From Silvibacterium sp. (GTDB taxonomy: Bacteria > Acidobacteriota > Terriglobia > Terriglobales > Acidobacteriaceae): a DNA stretch of 39,782 nucleotides. This document shows positions 17,388-24,903 of the stretch, piece after piece (position 1 is the first letter of the stretch; each line of letters starts with the position of its first letter). The stretch lies in assembly GCA_030037215.1 (NCBI GenBank), contig JASHRS010000043.1:1-39782 (forward strand), given 5' to 3'. Under the pieces are notes generated by a model, which was not told the DNA's origin, ran no database searches, and saw nothing but the letters and a program-made list of their open reading frames with translations. Made by a program: the position numbers and the translations under genes.

Positions 17388-17849
17388 ATGCGCATCGGCG
17401 TCATTTCTGACACGCACGGTCTCTTGCGTCCGGAAGCCATCGCCGTGCTTCAGGACGTCGATCACATCCTCCATGCAGGCGACGTAGGCGATCCCGCAAT
17501 CCTCCAGACCCTACGCACCCTTGCGCCCCTCACTGCCATTCGCGGCAACATTGACACCACCGGCCCTTGCGTTCAACTCCCCTCAACCGAATTTATTGAA
17601 CTCGCGGGTCACAACATTTATATGCTCCACAGTCTCGCCGATCTCGATCTCGACCCGGTCGCAGCAAAAGTCTCCGTCGTTATCAGCGGACACTCGCATA
17701 AACCAAAGATCGAACATCGCAAGGGCGTTCTCTATTTCAATCCGGGAAGCGCTGGCCCGCGGCGCTTTTCTCTGCCCATTTCGCTTGGATTAATCGAAAT
17801 TAACGTGACTGTAATCACTCCACACCTCGTTAAACTACCAGCCGAATAA
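17388..17849 (+). CDS. YfcE/MJ0936-type metallophosphoesterase
   Basis: A 153-aa calcineurin-like phosphodiesterase. The motifs come in order: GVISDTHG (DxH), HAGDVGD, AIRGNID, and the paired histidine motifs MLHSL and SGHSHKP, which together form the two-metal site. Small proteins of this type hydrolyse phosphodiesters in vitro; physiological substrates are largely unknown. ATG at 17388 is chosen because it gives the standard N-terminus MRIGVISDTHG and follows the permease stop by one base; a GTG at 17373 would overlap it. Coupling to the permease gene suggests co-expression. Confidence 0.87.
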   Translation: MRIGVISDTHGLLRPEAIAVLQDVDHILHAGDVGDPAILQTLRTLAPLTAIRGNIDTTGPCVQLPSTEFIELAGHNIYMLHSLADLDLDPVAAKVSVVISGHSHKPKIEHRKGVLYFNPGSAGPRRFSLPISLGLIEINVTVITPHLVKLPAE

Positions 17850-17913
17850 GCCTTCACCCGATGCGCGCTTTCATAGCGTTCCAATAACCCCATCAATTAC
17901 AATTCACTCGACA

Positions 17914-18324
17914 GTGGAACTGCTCTCCAATCTCCTGTGGCTGGCGCTATCCTCTCTGCTCCTCGGCTTCTGGCTTCTGCACAGGAACCGCTGGACTGAT
18001 GAGTCCTTGCGCACCAGCCTTGGGGTGCAGTTCGTTGCGCTGGCGCTGCTCATTATTGTTCTGCTTCCGGTCGTCTCGCTCACGGATGACCTTCAGGCCT
18101 GCACCGTGCCGGCCGAATCCGAACACCTCGCACGCCGCAGCGACTTCCAGACCTTCACCGATTATTCCCTGCACGCGGTCTCCGTCGCCATTGCCGGACT
18201 GGCTCCTTTTCACGCCCCTCCCCAGCCTCAGACATTGGCCTGGCTGTCGCTTCCAATAGAAAAAGAAGCCATCGGCGTGAGATACCTCCATATTCTCGGC
18301 ATCCGTCCCCCTCCCGCTGCTTAA
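17914..18324 (+). CDS. Small membrane protein leading the metal-efflux cassette
   Basis: A 136-aa protein I cannot name. It begins at GTG with a hydrophobic helix (about residues 3-20), a basic stretch LHRNRWTDESLRTS, a second helix (about 37-57), then an extracytoplasmic tail with TDDLQAC and ending in Pro-rich sequence. One cysteine follows the second helix. A TACAAT -10-like sequence lies 10 bases before the GTG, so the transcript may be nearly leaderless. It precedes the TolC/MFP/RND genes in the same orientation. From memory, acidobacterial RND cassettes often start with such a gene having a (T/S)DDL motif, but I cannot verify this here. Confidence 0.65.
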   Translation: MELLSNLLWLALSSLLLGFWLLHRNRWTDESLRTSLGVQFVALALLIIVLLPVVSLTDDLQACTVPAESEHLARRSDFQTFTDYSLHAVSVAIAGLAPFHAPPQPQTLAWLSLPIEKEAIGVRYLHILGIRPPPAA

Positions 18325-18465
18325 ATCGCGGATATTCCTTCGTCTTTCTTTCTGTTATTCGGGCTTGCGCTCTTCTATCTCTGTTTGAAGTCGGACTTTA
18401 CACATTTACGCAGACTCGGACGCCATATAGGTGCCGCCTGCAACCGCTCGTTTGGGTGTTCATGT
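18325..18465 (+). other. Leader of the efflux outer-membrane gene
   Basis: This 141-bp stretch separates the small membrane protein from the TolC-like gene. A frame from TTG at 18385 runs into the TolC gene but lacks a signal peptide, so I treat it as leader. No clear promoter or terminator is visible. Confidence 0.4.
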
Positions 18466-19716
18466 ATGAAATCGATTCGATTCTGGAGCTTCGGCTTCCC
18501 GCTCGCATGGCTGTTCGCTGCGCACGCTCTCGCGCAGACGGCCGCAGCGCCTTTGACTCTGCAACAAGCCATCGATATGGCCCGCGCAAAAAACCCCACA
18601 CTGATCTCCGCGCAGCAGCATGTCTCTGCGACAAAGGCCAGCGAAATCACGGCTGGTTTGCGCCAGAACCCAAGCTTTACCGTCTCCGGTTCCGACGTCT
18701 CGCTGCCCGCCGATAATCCAGCCAGTCCGTATTCGTATTCCGCAAATGTCAGTCGCCTTTTCGAACGCGGGCAAAAGCGCCGCTGGCGTCTCGACGTCGC
18801 CCACGCAACTACTGACGTTACCGAAAGCCAATACAAAGACATTGAGCGGCAGACCATCCTGCAGGTCAAAGACGCATTCACAAATATGCTCGCAGCAAAA
18901 GCAGCGCTCAGGATCGCCGACGACAACCTCACCAGCTATCGGAAGACCGTCGATCTCTCCAGCGTGCGTCTCAAGGACGGCGACATCAGCCAAACCGACT
19001 TCGAGCGCATCGACCTTCAGCAGGCCGAGTTCGAGTCTGACTACGACGATGCACAGCTTAACCTCACCCAGGCCAGTGACCAGCTTCAATTACTGCTCGG
19101 CATTCAGAAACCGGCCGATACTTTCGACATCACTGGCGTCCTCGACCCTCCGGGTCTCGCAGTTACTCTCCCTCAATTGGAGCAAGACGCGCTCGCGGCG
19201 CGCCCTGACTATCAGGCAGCCGTTCAGTCTGTGACCCTTGCCGACGCCAACGTAAAGCTGGCTGATGCCGACGGCACTACAGACCCCACCATAGGCGGCG
19301 AATACGACCGTGCCGGAACCTACAATTCCGCCGGGTTTCAGGTCTCCATTCCGCTCCGCCTCTTCGACCGCAATCAGGGCGAAAAAGAGCGTACCCGCTA
19401 CGAGGCGCAGTCCAGCCGCTTCGCTGAAGTCGCAGCCCGCAACCAGGTCATCAATGACGTGGATCAGGCCTGGGCCGGTTACCAGGCCGCTCTCAGTCTG
19501 GCCAAACGCTATCACGGCCACTATCTCGATGAGGCCACTCATGTGCGCGACAACCTGGAATATAGCTACCGTCGCGGCGGTGCATCGCTCCTCGATTATC
19601 TCGACGCTCTGCGCGACTACCGGCAGATCAACCTCGACGCGCTCAACGCCGACCAGCAGGTCTGGCTAAATATTCATCAACTCAGCTTTGCCGCAGCTAC
19701 GGAGATCATTCCATGA
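18466..19716 (+). CDS. TolC/CzcC-family outer-membrane efflux protein
   Basis: Forms the outer-membrane and periplasmic channel of a tripartite efflux pump. From ATG at 18466 the 416-aa product has a good signal peptide (MKSIRFWSFGF..., cleavage after AHALAQ, about residue 25) followed by two OEP repeats rich in long helices, starting with LTLQQAIDMARAKNPTL and later VTLADANVKLADADG and LDYLDALRDYRQINLDAL. The frame is open from TTG at 18385, but that start would put 27 non-signal residues in front. Its stop overlaps the adaptor start (ATGA), so translation is coupled. The sequence looks more like the CzcC/CusC metal group than drug-efflux TolC. Confidence 0.88.
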   Translation: MKSIRFWSFGFPLAWLFAAHALAQTAAAPLTLQQAIDMARAKNPTLISAQQHVSATKASEITAGLRQNPSFTVSGSDVSLPADNPASPYSYSANVSRLFERGQKRRWRLDVAHATTDVTESQYKDIERQTILQVKDAFTNMLAAKAALRIADDNLTSYRKTVDLSSVRLKDGDISQTDFERIDLQQAEFESDYDDAQLNLTQASDQLQLLLGIQKPADTFDITGVLDPPGLAVTLPQLEQDALAARPDYQAAVQSVTLADANVKLADADGTTDPTIGGEYDRAGTYNSAGFQVSIPLRLFDRNQGEKERTRYEAQSSRFAEVAARNQVINDVDQAWAGYQAALSLAKRYHGHYLDEATHVRDNLEYSYRRGGASLLDYLDALRDYRQINLDALNADQQVWLNIHQLSFAAATEIIP

Positions 19717-20819
19717 CCACCGCCCGCAACCGTAAAATAATCCGCCAGCTCGCAATTGTGGCTTCCGGCACGCTTCTGCTCACCATTGGCTGCGATCATC
19801 AACAGTCGCCACCAGCCGGCAACGCGGGCGCCACGGCACAGGATGTTGTTGAAACCGTCACCGTGCATTCGCAGGCTGTCAGCAACCAGCTCACGCTCGC
19901 TGCGCGCATCATGGCAAACCCTACCAGCGTTGTTCATGTTTACCCGCCCATCAGCGGACGCGTTGTCTCGCTCAAAGTGCTGCCCGGTCAGGAAGTCAGT
20001 AAGGGCCAGCAGATCGGCGTGCTTCAAAGCAGCGATGCCGCGCAGGCCCGCTCCGACTATGAAAAGGCGAAGATCGAAGCAGATCGCGCCGATCTGCAAC
20101 TCCAGCGCGCCAAAGATCTCTTGCAGCATCAGGTCATGGCGCAGCGTGATTATGATGACCTCAAGGCACTCGACGACGCAGACCACTCCGAACTGGAGCG
20201 TGCACGTCAGGCTCTGGCCATCCTCGGCTTCGACCCCGGCTCTACCTCTGACACTATCCCACTGCGCGCACCCATCTCCGGAGTCGTGCTCGACGTCGGT
20301 ACCGGAACCGGCGAGCTGCAGCGTTCCCTCGACAACGCAACCGCCATCGCCACCATCGCCAACATCGACTCCATCTGGGTCGTCGGCGATCTCTACCCGC
20401 GCGATCTCGGCTCAATAAAAGTCGGCCAGCCCGCCGCCGTTTCTGTCAACGGATACCCCAGCATGCTGCTTCACGGCGTCATCGACAATATCTCTGACTC
20501 CGTCGATCCCACGTCGCTCACCCTCAAGGTTCGCGTCGTGCTGCCCAACCCCGGCTACAGGCTTAAGCCTGACATGTATGCAACCATCGCAGTTACAAAT
20601 CAAAAAGGAACGGCAATTGTCGTGCCCTCAACGGCGGTCATCCGCAACGGCAAACAGGACTTTGTCTTCGTGATGGATGCGAACAACAAGCCCGTCCGGC
20701 GCGATGTGGTCGTGGGCGAAACCAGCGACACCACCGACCAGATCACGCAGGGCCTTCAGGACGGCGATCGTGTCGTTTCCACAGGCGCTGAATTGCTGCG
20801 CGAAGCCGAGGCTCAATAA
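19713..20819 (+). CDS. RND efflux periplasmic adaptor (membrane fusion protein, CzcB-like)
   Basis: Links the inner-membrane RND pump to the outer-membrane channel. The 368-aa product has an N-terminal export signal ending LLLTIGCDH, so it may be a lipoprotein anchored at Cys27, although the lipobox is not ideal. Then come a lipoyl-like half (VYPPISGRVVSLKVLPGQEVSKGQ), a helical hairpin (about 110-165), the second lipoyl half with APISGVVLDV, a beta-barrel and a C-terminal membrane-proximal domain. No His-rich metal-binding extension is visible. It overlaps tolC by four bases and the RND gene by one (TAATG), so the three are tightly coupled. Confidence 0.9.
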   Translation: MTTARNRKIIRQLAIVASGTLLLTIGCDHQQSPPAGNAGATAQDVVETVTVHSQAVSNQLTLAARIMANPTSVVHVYPPISGRVVSLKVLPGQEVSKGQQIGVLQSSDAAQARSDYEKAKIEADRADLQLQRAKDLLQHQVMAQRDYDDLKALDDADHSELERARQALAILGFDPGSTSDTIPLRAPISGVVLDVGTGTGELQRSLDNATAIATIANIDSIWVVGDLYPRDLGSIKVGQPAAVSVNGYPSMLLHGVIDNISDSVDPTSLTLKVRVVLPNPGYRLKPDMYATIAVTNQKGTAIVVPSTAVIRNGKQDFVFVMDANNKPVRRDVVVGETSDTTDQITQGLQDGDRVVSTGAELLREAEAQ

Positions 20820-23800
20820 TGCAATCCTTCATTCGCACGCTCCTGCGCTTTCGCAACGTCGTTCTCATCATTTTTGTGGCGTCGCTTGCCATTGGTTTCT
20901 TTGCCTTTACCCGGCTTGACATCGAAGCTTACCCAGACCCATCGCCTCCGATGGTCGAGTTCATCACGCAAAACCCTTCCTGGTCTGCCGAAGAAATGGA
21001 ACAGCAGGTCACGATCCCATTGGAAACGGGCCTTTACGGCACCCCCAAGCTCGACCAGATTCGCTCCATCAGCATCTTTGGCCTCAGCGACGTCAAGCTT
21101 TATTTCTCCTTCGATAGCGACTACTTCACTGACCGCCAGGAAGCCCTCAATCGCCTCCAGGAAGTTAACCTTCCCAATAATCTGCAGCCACAGCTCTCGC
21201 CTGAGTCTCCCATCGGCGAAATCTACCGTTACCAGCTCGAAGGCCCCGGCTACTCACTCAACGAACTCAAAGCCACGCAGGATTGGCTCGTCGTACGCGA
21301 ACTCAAACAGGTCCCCGGAATTATTGATGTTGCCACCTTCGGTGGAACTACGCGCCAGTATCAGGCTGAAGTTGATCCGAACAAGCTGCTCGCCATGGGC
21401 GTCACCATGACGCAGGTTGTCAACGCTGTCGCTGCCAGCAACGCCAATGCCGGAGGCAACTATCTTACCCTCGGCAGCCAGAGCGTCAATGTGCGCGGCA
21501 TCGGTCTCCTGCACACACTCGACGACATGAAAAACATTATCGTCTCCGAACGCAACGGTACGCCGGTTCTTCTAAGCGATGTAGCCACCGTCCAGGAAGG
21601 CCATCAGCCGCGCCTCGGCAAAGTGGGTCGTAATGAAAACCCCGACATCGTTGAGGGCATCGTCCTGCTGCAAAAAGGCGGCGAATCGCTCCCTGCGCTC
21701 GCCGGCCTCAAGCAAAAAATCCACGACCTCAACACCGGGAATCTGCTGCCGCCCGGCATGCACATCTCAACCATCTACGACCGCACCAAGCTCATTGACA
21801 CCACAACGCACACCGTGCGACGTATCATCCTGTTCGGCCTTGTCCTCGTCACGCTAGTGCTCTTTGTCATGCTTGGCGATCTGCGCATCACGGCCATCGC
21901 CGCCATTACCATCCCCTTCGCGGTGCTTTTCGCCTTCGCCATGATGGTCCTCACTAACCACTCCGCGAACCTTATATCCATCGGCGCCATCGACTTCGGC
22001 ATCCTCGTCGACGCTTCCATCGTCGTGCTCGAAAGCGTCTATCGCAAAATCTCGCGCCGTGTCGAAGGCGAAGATGTGGGCGAGCTCATCATGGAAGGCG
22101 TAGGCGATGCGGCTCGTCCTGTCCTCTTCGCGACCTTCATCATTCTCGTTGCCTTCCTGCCGCTCTTTACCATGGAGGGCGTACCAGGAAAAATCTTCGC
22201 CCCTATGTCCGTAACTTATGGATTTGCGCTCACCGGGGCACTCATCTTCGCGCTCGTCTTTGCTCCCGTTCTCGGGTCCTATGCCGTTCCGAAACAAATC
22301 AAGAAAGAAGCAACCGAAACCTGGCTCAGCCGCTTTTTCCGCAAACACTACGACCGCTTGCTCATTCTCTCTCTCCGTTTCAGCAAGCTCACCTGGACCA
22401 TCGCCATTGCCTTTCTCATCGGAGCCGTTATTCTCTTCAAATTTGTCGGCGGCGAATTTATGCCCGCGCTCGAAGAAGGCAATCTCTGGATTCGCGCTAC
22501 CATGCAGCAGGATATCTCTTTCCAAGAATCGGAAAAAATCACTGACCAGATTCGTGCCGTGATGCGTTCTTACCCTGAGGTCACGCAGGTCGTCTCGCAA
22601 ATGGGCCGTCCCGACGACGGAACCGACGTAAGCACTTTCAACAATTCTGAATTCCTCGTTGATCTCAAGCCTGTAGACCAGTGGCGTCCTCAATTCCACA
22701 AGAACAAGGATGAGCTGATCGCGGCCATGCAAAAAAGCTTCCAGCAATTCCCCGGCATCGACTTCAACTTCTCTCAGAACATTCAGGACAACGTAGAAGA
22801 GGCCATGTCCGGGGTCAAGGGTGAGAATTCACTTAAGCTCTTTGGCAGCGATTTCGATGAGCTGACACGCATCGCCGATCAAATTCGGGACATCATGGAA
22901 AAAGTCCCCGGCATCACCGACGTCGGCGTCTTTGACGTGACCGGACAACCCAGCCTCCTCGTCTCCATCGACCGCACTAAGGCGGCGCGCTACGGCCTTC
23001 AGCCACAGGACGTGAACAACATCGTGCAGGCAGCCGTCGGTGGCGCGCCCGTCACGCAGATCATCGACGGCGACCGCCGTTTTGACTTCGCCGTTCGCTA
23101 TGCACCGCAATTTCGCAGCACACCCGAAGAGATCGAGCGCATTCTCGTGCCCACTCCCGACGGCAATCAGGTGCCGCTCAGCGCCATTGCCAACGTCACC
23201 CTCCGCAACGGAGCCTTCATGATCTACCACGAAGGCGGGCGCCGCTACATCCCCATCAAATTCAGCGTGCGCGGACGTGACCTCGCCTCCGCCATTCAGG
23301 ACCTGCAGCAGCAGTTGAACGCAAAAGTAAAACTTCCTACCGGCTACAACTACACCTGGGCAGGTGAATTCGACAGCCTGCGAAAGGAGCAAAAGCGGCT
23401 GGCTCTCATCATTCCCGTCAGTATCGCCATCATTCTTGTTTTGCTCTACATTCAGTTCCGCACTTGGAAAGACGCTCTCATCGTTGTGGCCACGCTTCCC
23501 TTCGCGGCCATCGGAGGAGTAATTACGCTCTGGCTCACAGGCACGGCGTTCAGCATCTCCGCGGCCGTCGGCTTCACCTCGCTTACAGGCGTGGCCACGC
23601 TTTGCGCCGTCGTCTTCCTCGCCGGAATTCGCCGCGCGCAGCGCGAGGAGGGCGCTGTTCACGGCCTCGAAAAAGGCTGCCTCGACGAGATGCGTCCCGT
23701 CGTCATGGCTTGCATGGCTGCAGGCTTCGGACTGCTCCCCGCTGCCGTCGCCACCGAAATCGGCTCGCAGACCCAGCAGCCTCTTGCGCGCGTGGTCGTC

Positions 23801-23887
23801 GGTGGAATGGTCACGACTCTGCTCGCAATTTTGTTTATTCTGCCGCTGATGGCGCGCCAGAAGGAGAAAAATTCTGAGTCAGCCTAA
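20819..23887 (+). CDS. Heavy-metal efflux RND pump, CzcA/CusA family
   Basis: Proton-driven inner-membrane pump, 1022 aa, with two six-helix halves and two large periplasmic loops. The fourth-helix motif IDFGILVDASIVVLES keeps the HME-type acidic residues Asp392, Asp398 and Glu405, which separates metal pumps from drug pumps. Typical HME segments include RSISIFGLSDVKLYF, PALEEGNLWIRATM, SQMGRPDDGTD and EEAMSGVKGENSLKLFG. I did not see the methionine ladder expected of CusA copper pumps, so divalent cations (Co, Zn, Cd or Ni) are more likely; this is inference. Its last nine bases overlap the convergent murB gene. Confidence 0.9.
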   Translation: MQSFIRTLLRFRNVVLIIFVASLAIGFFAFTRLDIEAYPDPSPPMVEFITQNPSWSAEEMEQQVTIPLETGLYGTPKLDQIRSISIFGLSDVKLYFSFDSDYFTDRQEALNRLQEVNLPNNLQPQLSPESPIGEIYRYQLEGPGYSLNELKATQDWLVVRELKQVPGIIDVATFGGTTRQYQAEVDPNKLLAMGVTMTQVVNAVAASNANAGGNYLTLGSQSVNVRGIGLLHTLDDMKNIIVSERNGTPVLLSDVATVQEGHQPRLGKVGRNENPDIVEGIVLLQKGGESLPALAGLKQKIHDLNTGNLLPPGMHISTIYDRTKLIDTTTHTVRRIILFGLVLVTLVLFVMLGDLRITAIAAITIPFAVLFAFAMMVLTNHSANLISIGAIDFGILVDASIVVLESVYRKISRRVEGEDVGELIMEGVGDAARPVLFATFIILVAFLPLFTMEGVPGKIFAPMSVTYGFALTGALIFALVFAPVLGSYAVPKQIKKEATETWLSRFFRKHYDRLLILSLRFSKLTWTIAIAFLIGAVILFKFVGGEFMPALEEGNLWIRATMQQDISFQESEKITDQIRAVMRSYPEVTQVVSQMGRPDDGTDVSTFNNSEFLVDLKPVDQWRPQFHKNKDELIAAMQKSFQQFPGIDFNFSQNIQDNVEEAMSGVKGENSLKLFGSDFDELTRIADQIRDIMEKVPGITDVGVFDVTGQPSLLVSIDRTKAARYGLQPQDVNNIVQAAVGGAPVTQIIDGDRRFDFAVRYAPQFRSTPEEIERILVPTPDGNQVPLSAIANVTLRNGAFMIYHEGGRRYIPIKFSVRGRDLASAIQDLQQQLNAKVKLPTGYNYTWAGEFDSLRKEQKRLALIIPVSIAIILVLLYIQFRTWKDALIVVATLPFAAIGGVITLWLTGTAFSISAAVGFTSLTGVATLCAVVFLAGIRRAQREEGAVHGLEKGCLDEMRPVVMACMAAGFGLLPAAVATEIGSQTQQPLARVVVGGMVTTLLAILFILPLMARQKEKNSESA

Positions 23888-24898
23888 CCAGACCGGCTCT
23901 GGTTCCAGCCTGATTCCAAATCGCTCATCAACCTGCGCGACAATCCTGTCGCGCAGCGCCAGAATATCCGCCGCTGTCGCGCCTCCACGGTTCACCAGCG
24001 CGAGCGTGTGGCGGCTGGAAATTCCTGCCGCTCCCATCGTATAGCCCTTGTGGAATCCTGCGCGCTCGAGCAGCCACGCTGCCGGAACCTTCACTGCGCC
24101 TTCGCCTGTCGGATAGTGTGGAACCTCAACACCCTCGGCCTTCGCAATCCGCGCAAAATGGTTGGCTGAAATCACAGGATTCCTGAAGAAGCTGCCCGCG
24201 CTCCTGCAATCCGGATCGCCGGGTACGATATACATCCCCTTGCCGCGCCGAATCTCTCTTACCGCTGCACTCACTTCTTTCAAGGAGGGCGTCACCGAAC
24301 CTTGAAAATATCTTTTTAAGTCTGCGTACGCGATGCGCGGCTCGCCATTCTGCCGCAGCCTGAAACTCACATGCGTCACAATATACTTTCCGCGCTGCAT
24401 CGTGTTGAAAATGCTCCGGCGATACGCAAATCCGCAATCCGCATTGGAAAATTCCTCAAACTTCAGTGTCGTCAGATCGAGCACACGCACCCGCGTCACC
24501 GTATCCGACACTTCCTGCCCATACGCGCCTACATTCTGAATCGGTGTTCCGCCCACAGTTCCCGGAATCCCTGCCAGGCACTCCACGCCTCCATATTCCT
24601 CATCGACCAAATGTCTGACAAAGCCGTCCCAGTCTTCACCCGCTGCCACATCGAAGACATCCTCCCGCTGCTCAATGCCCTTGAGTGTGATATGCAGCAC
24701 CAGCCCGGTAAACCCTTCGTCCGAAACCAGCAGGTTGCTCCCGCCACCCAAAACAAAAAGCGGCAGACCGCGCGCTCGCGCAAATTCTACTGCTTCCACA
24801 ATCTCAGCTTCCGTCAACGCCTCCGCAAACCACCGCGCCGGCCCCCCAATTTTGAAGGTCGTATACGGAGCCAGCGCAACCTGTTCGCGAAATTCCAT
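23879..24898 (-). CDS. murB: UDP-N-acetylenolpyruvoylglucosamine reductase
   Basis: FAD- and NADPH-dependent reductase making UDP-MurNAc, second committed step of peptidoglycan synthesis. The 339-aa product has TFKIGGPARWF, VLGGGSNLLVSDEGF, the FAD-binding GIPGTVGGTPIQNVGAYGQE, CGFAYRRSIF, the catalytic Ser in AGSFFRNP, and a C-terminus ending LEPEPVW like E. coli-type (type I) MurB. The start ATG is five bases after the glyS stop, so it is the last gene of the glyQ-glyS operon, an unusual partnership. The 3' end overlaps the convergent RND pump gene by 9 bases. Confidence 0.94.
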   Translation of the reverse strand: MEFREQVALAPYTTFKIGGPARWFAEALTEAEIVEAVEFARARGLPLFVLGGGSNLLVSDEGFTGLVLHITLKGIEQREDVFDVAAGEDWDGFVRHLVDEEYGGVECLAGIPGTVGGTPIQNVGAYGQEVSDTVTRVRVLDLTTLKFEEFSNADCGFAYRRSIFNTMQRGKYIVTHVSFRLRQNGEPRIAYADLKRYFQGSVTPSLKEVSAAVREIRRGKGMYIVPGDPDCRSAGSFFRNPVISANHFARIAKAEGVEVPHYPTGEGAVKVPAAWLLERAGFHKGYTMGAAGISSRHTLALVNRGGATAADILALRDRIVAQVDERFGIRLEPEPVWLG

Positions 24899-24903
24899 CG
24901 AAG

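Noticed and set aside
21854-22747. Minus-strand frame of 297 codons inside the RND pump gene
   Set aside because: Glu/Asp-rich antisense product of a membrane-protein gene; no supporting signals.
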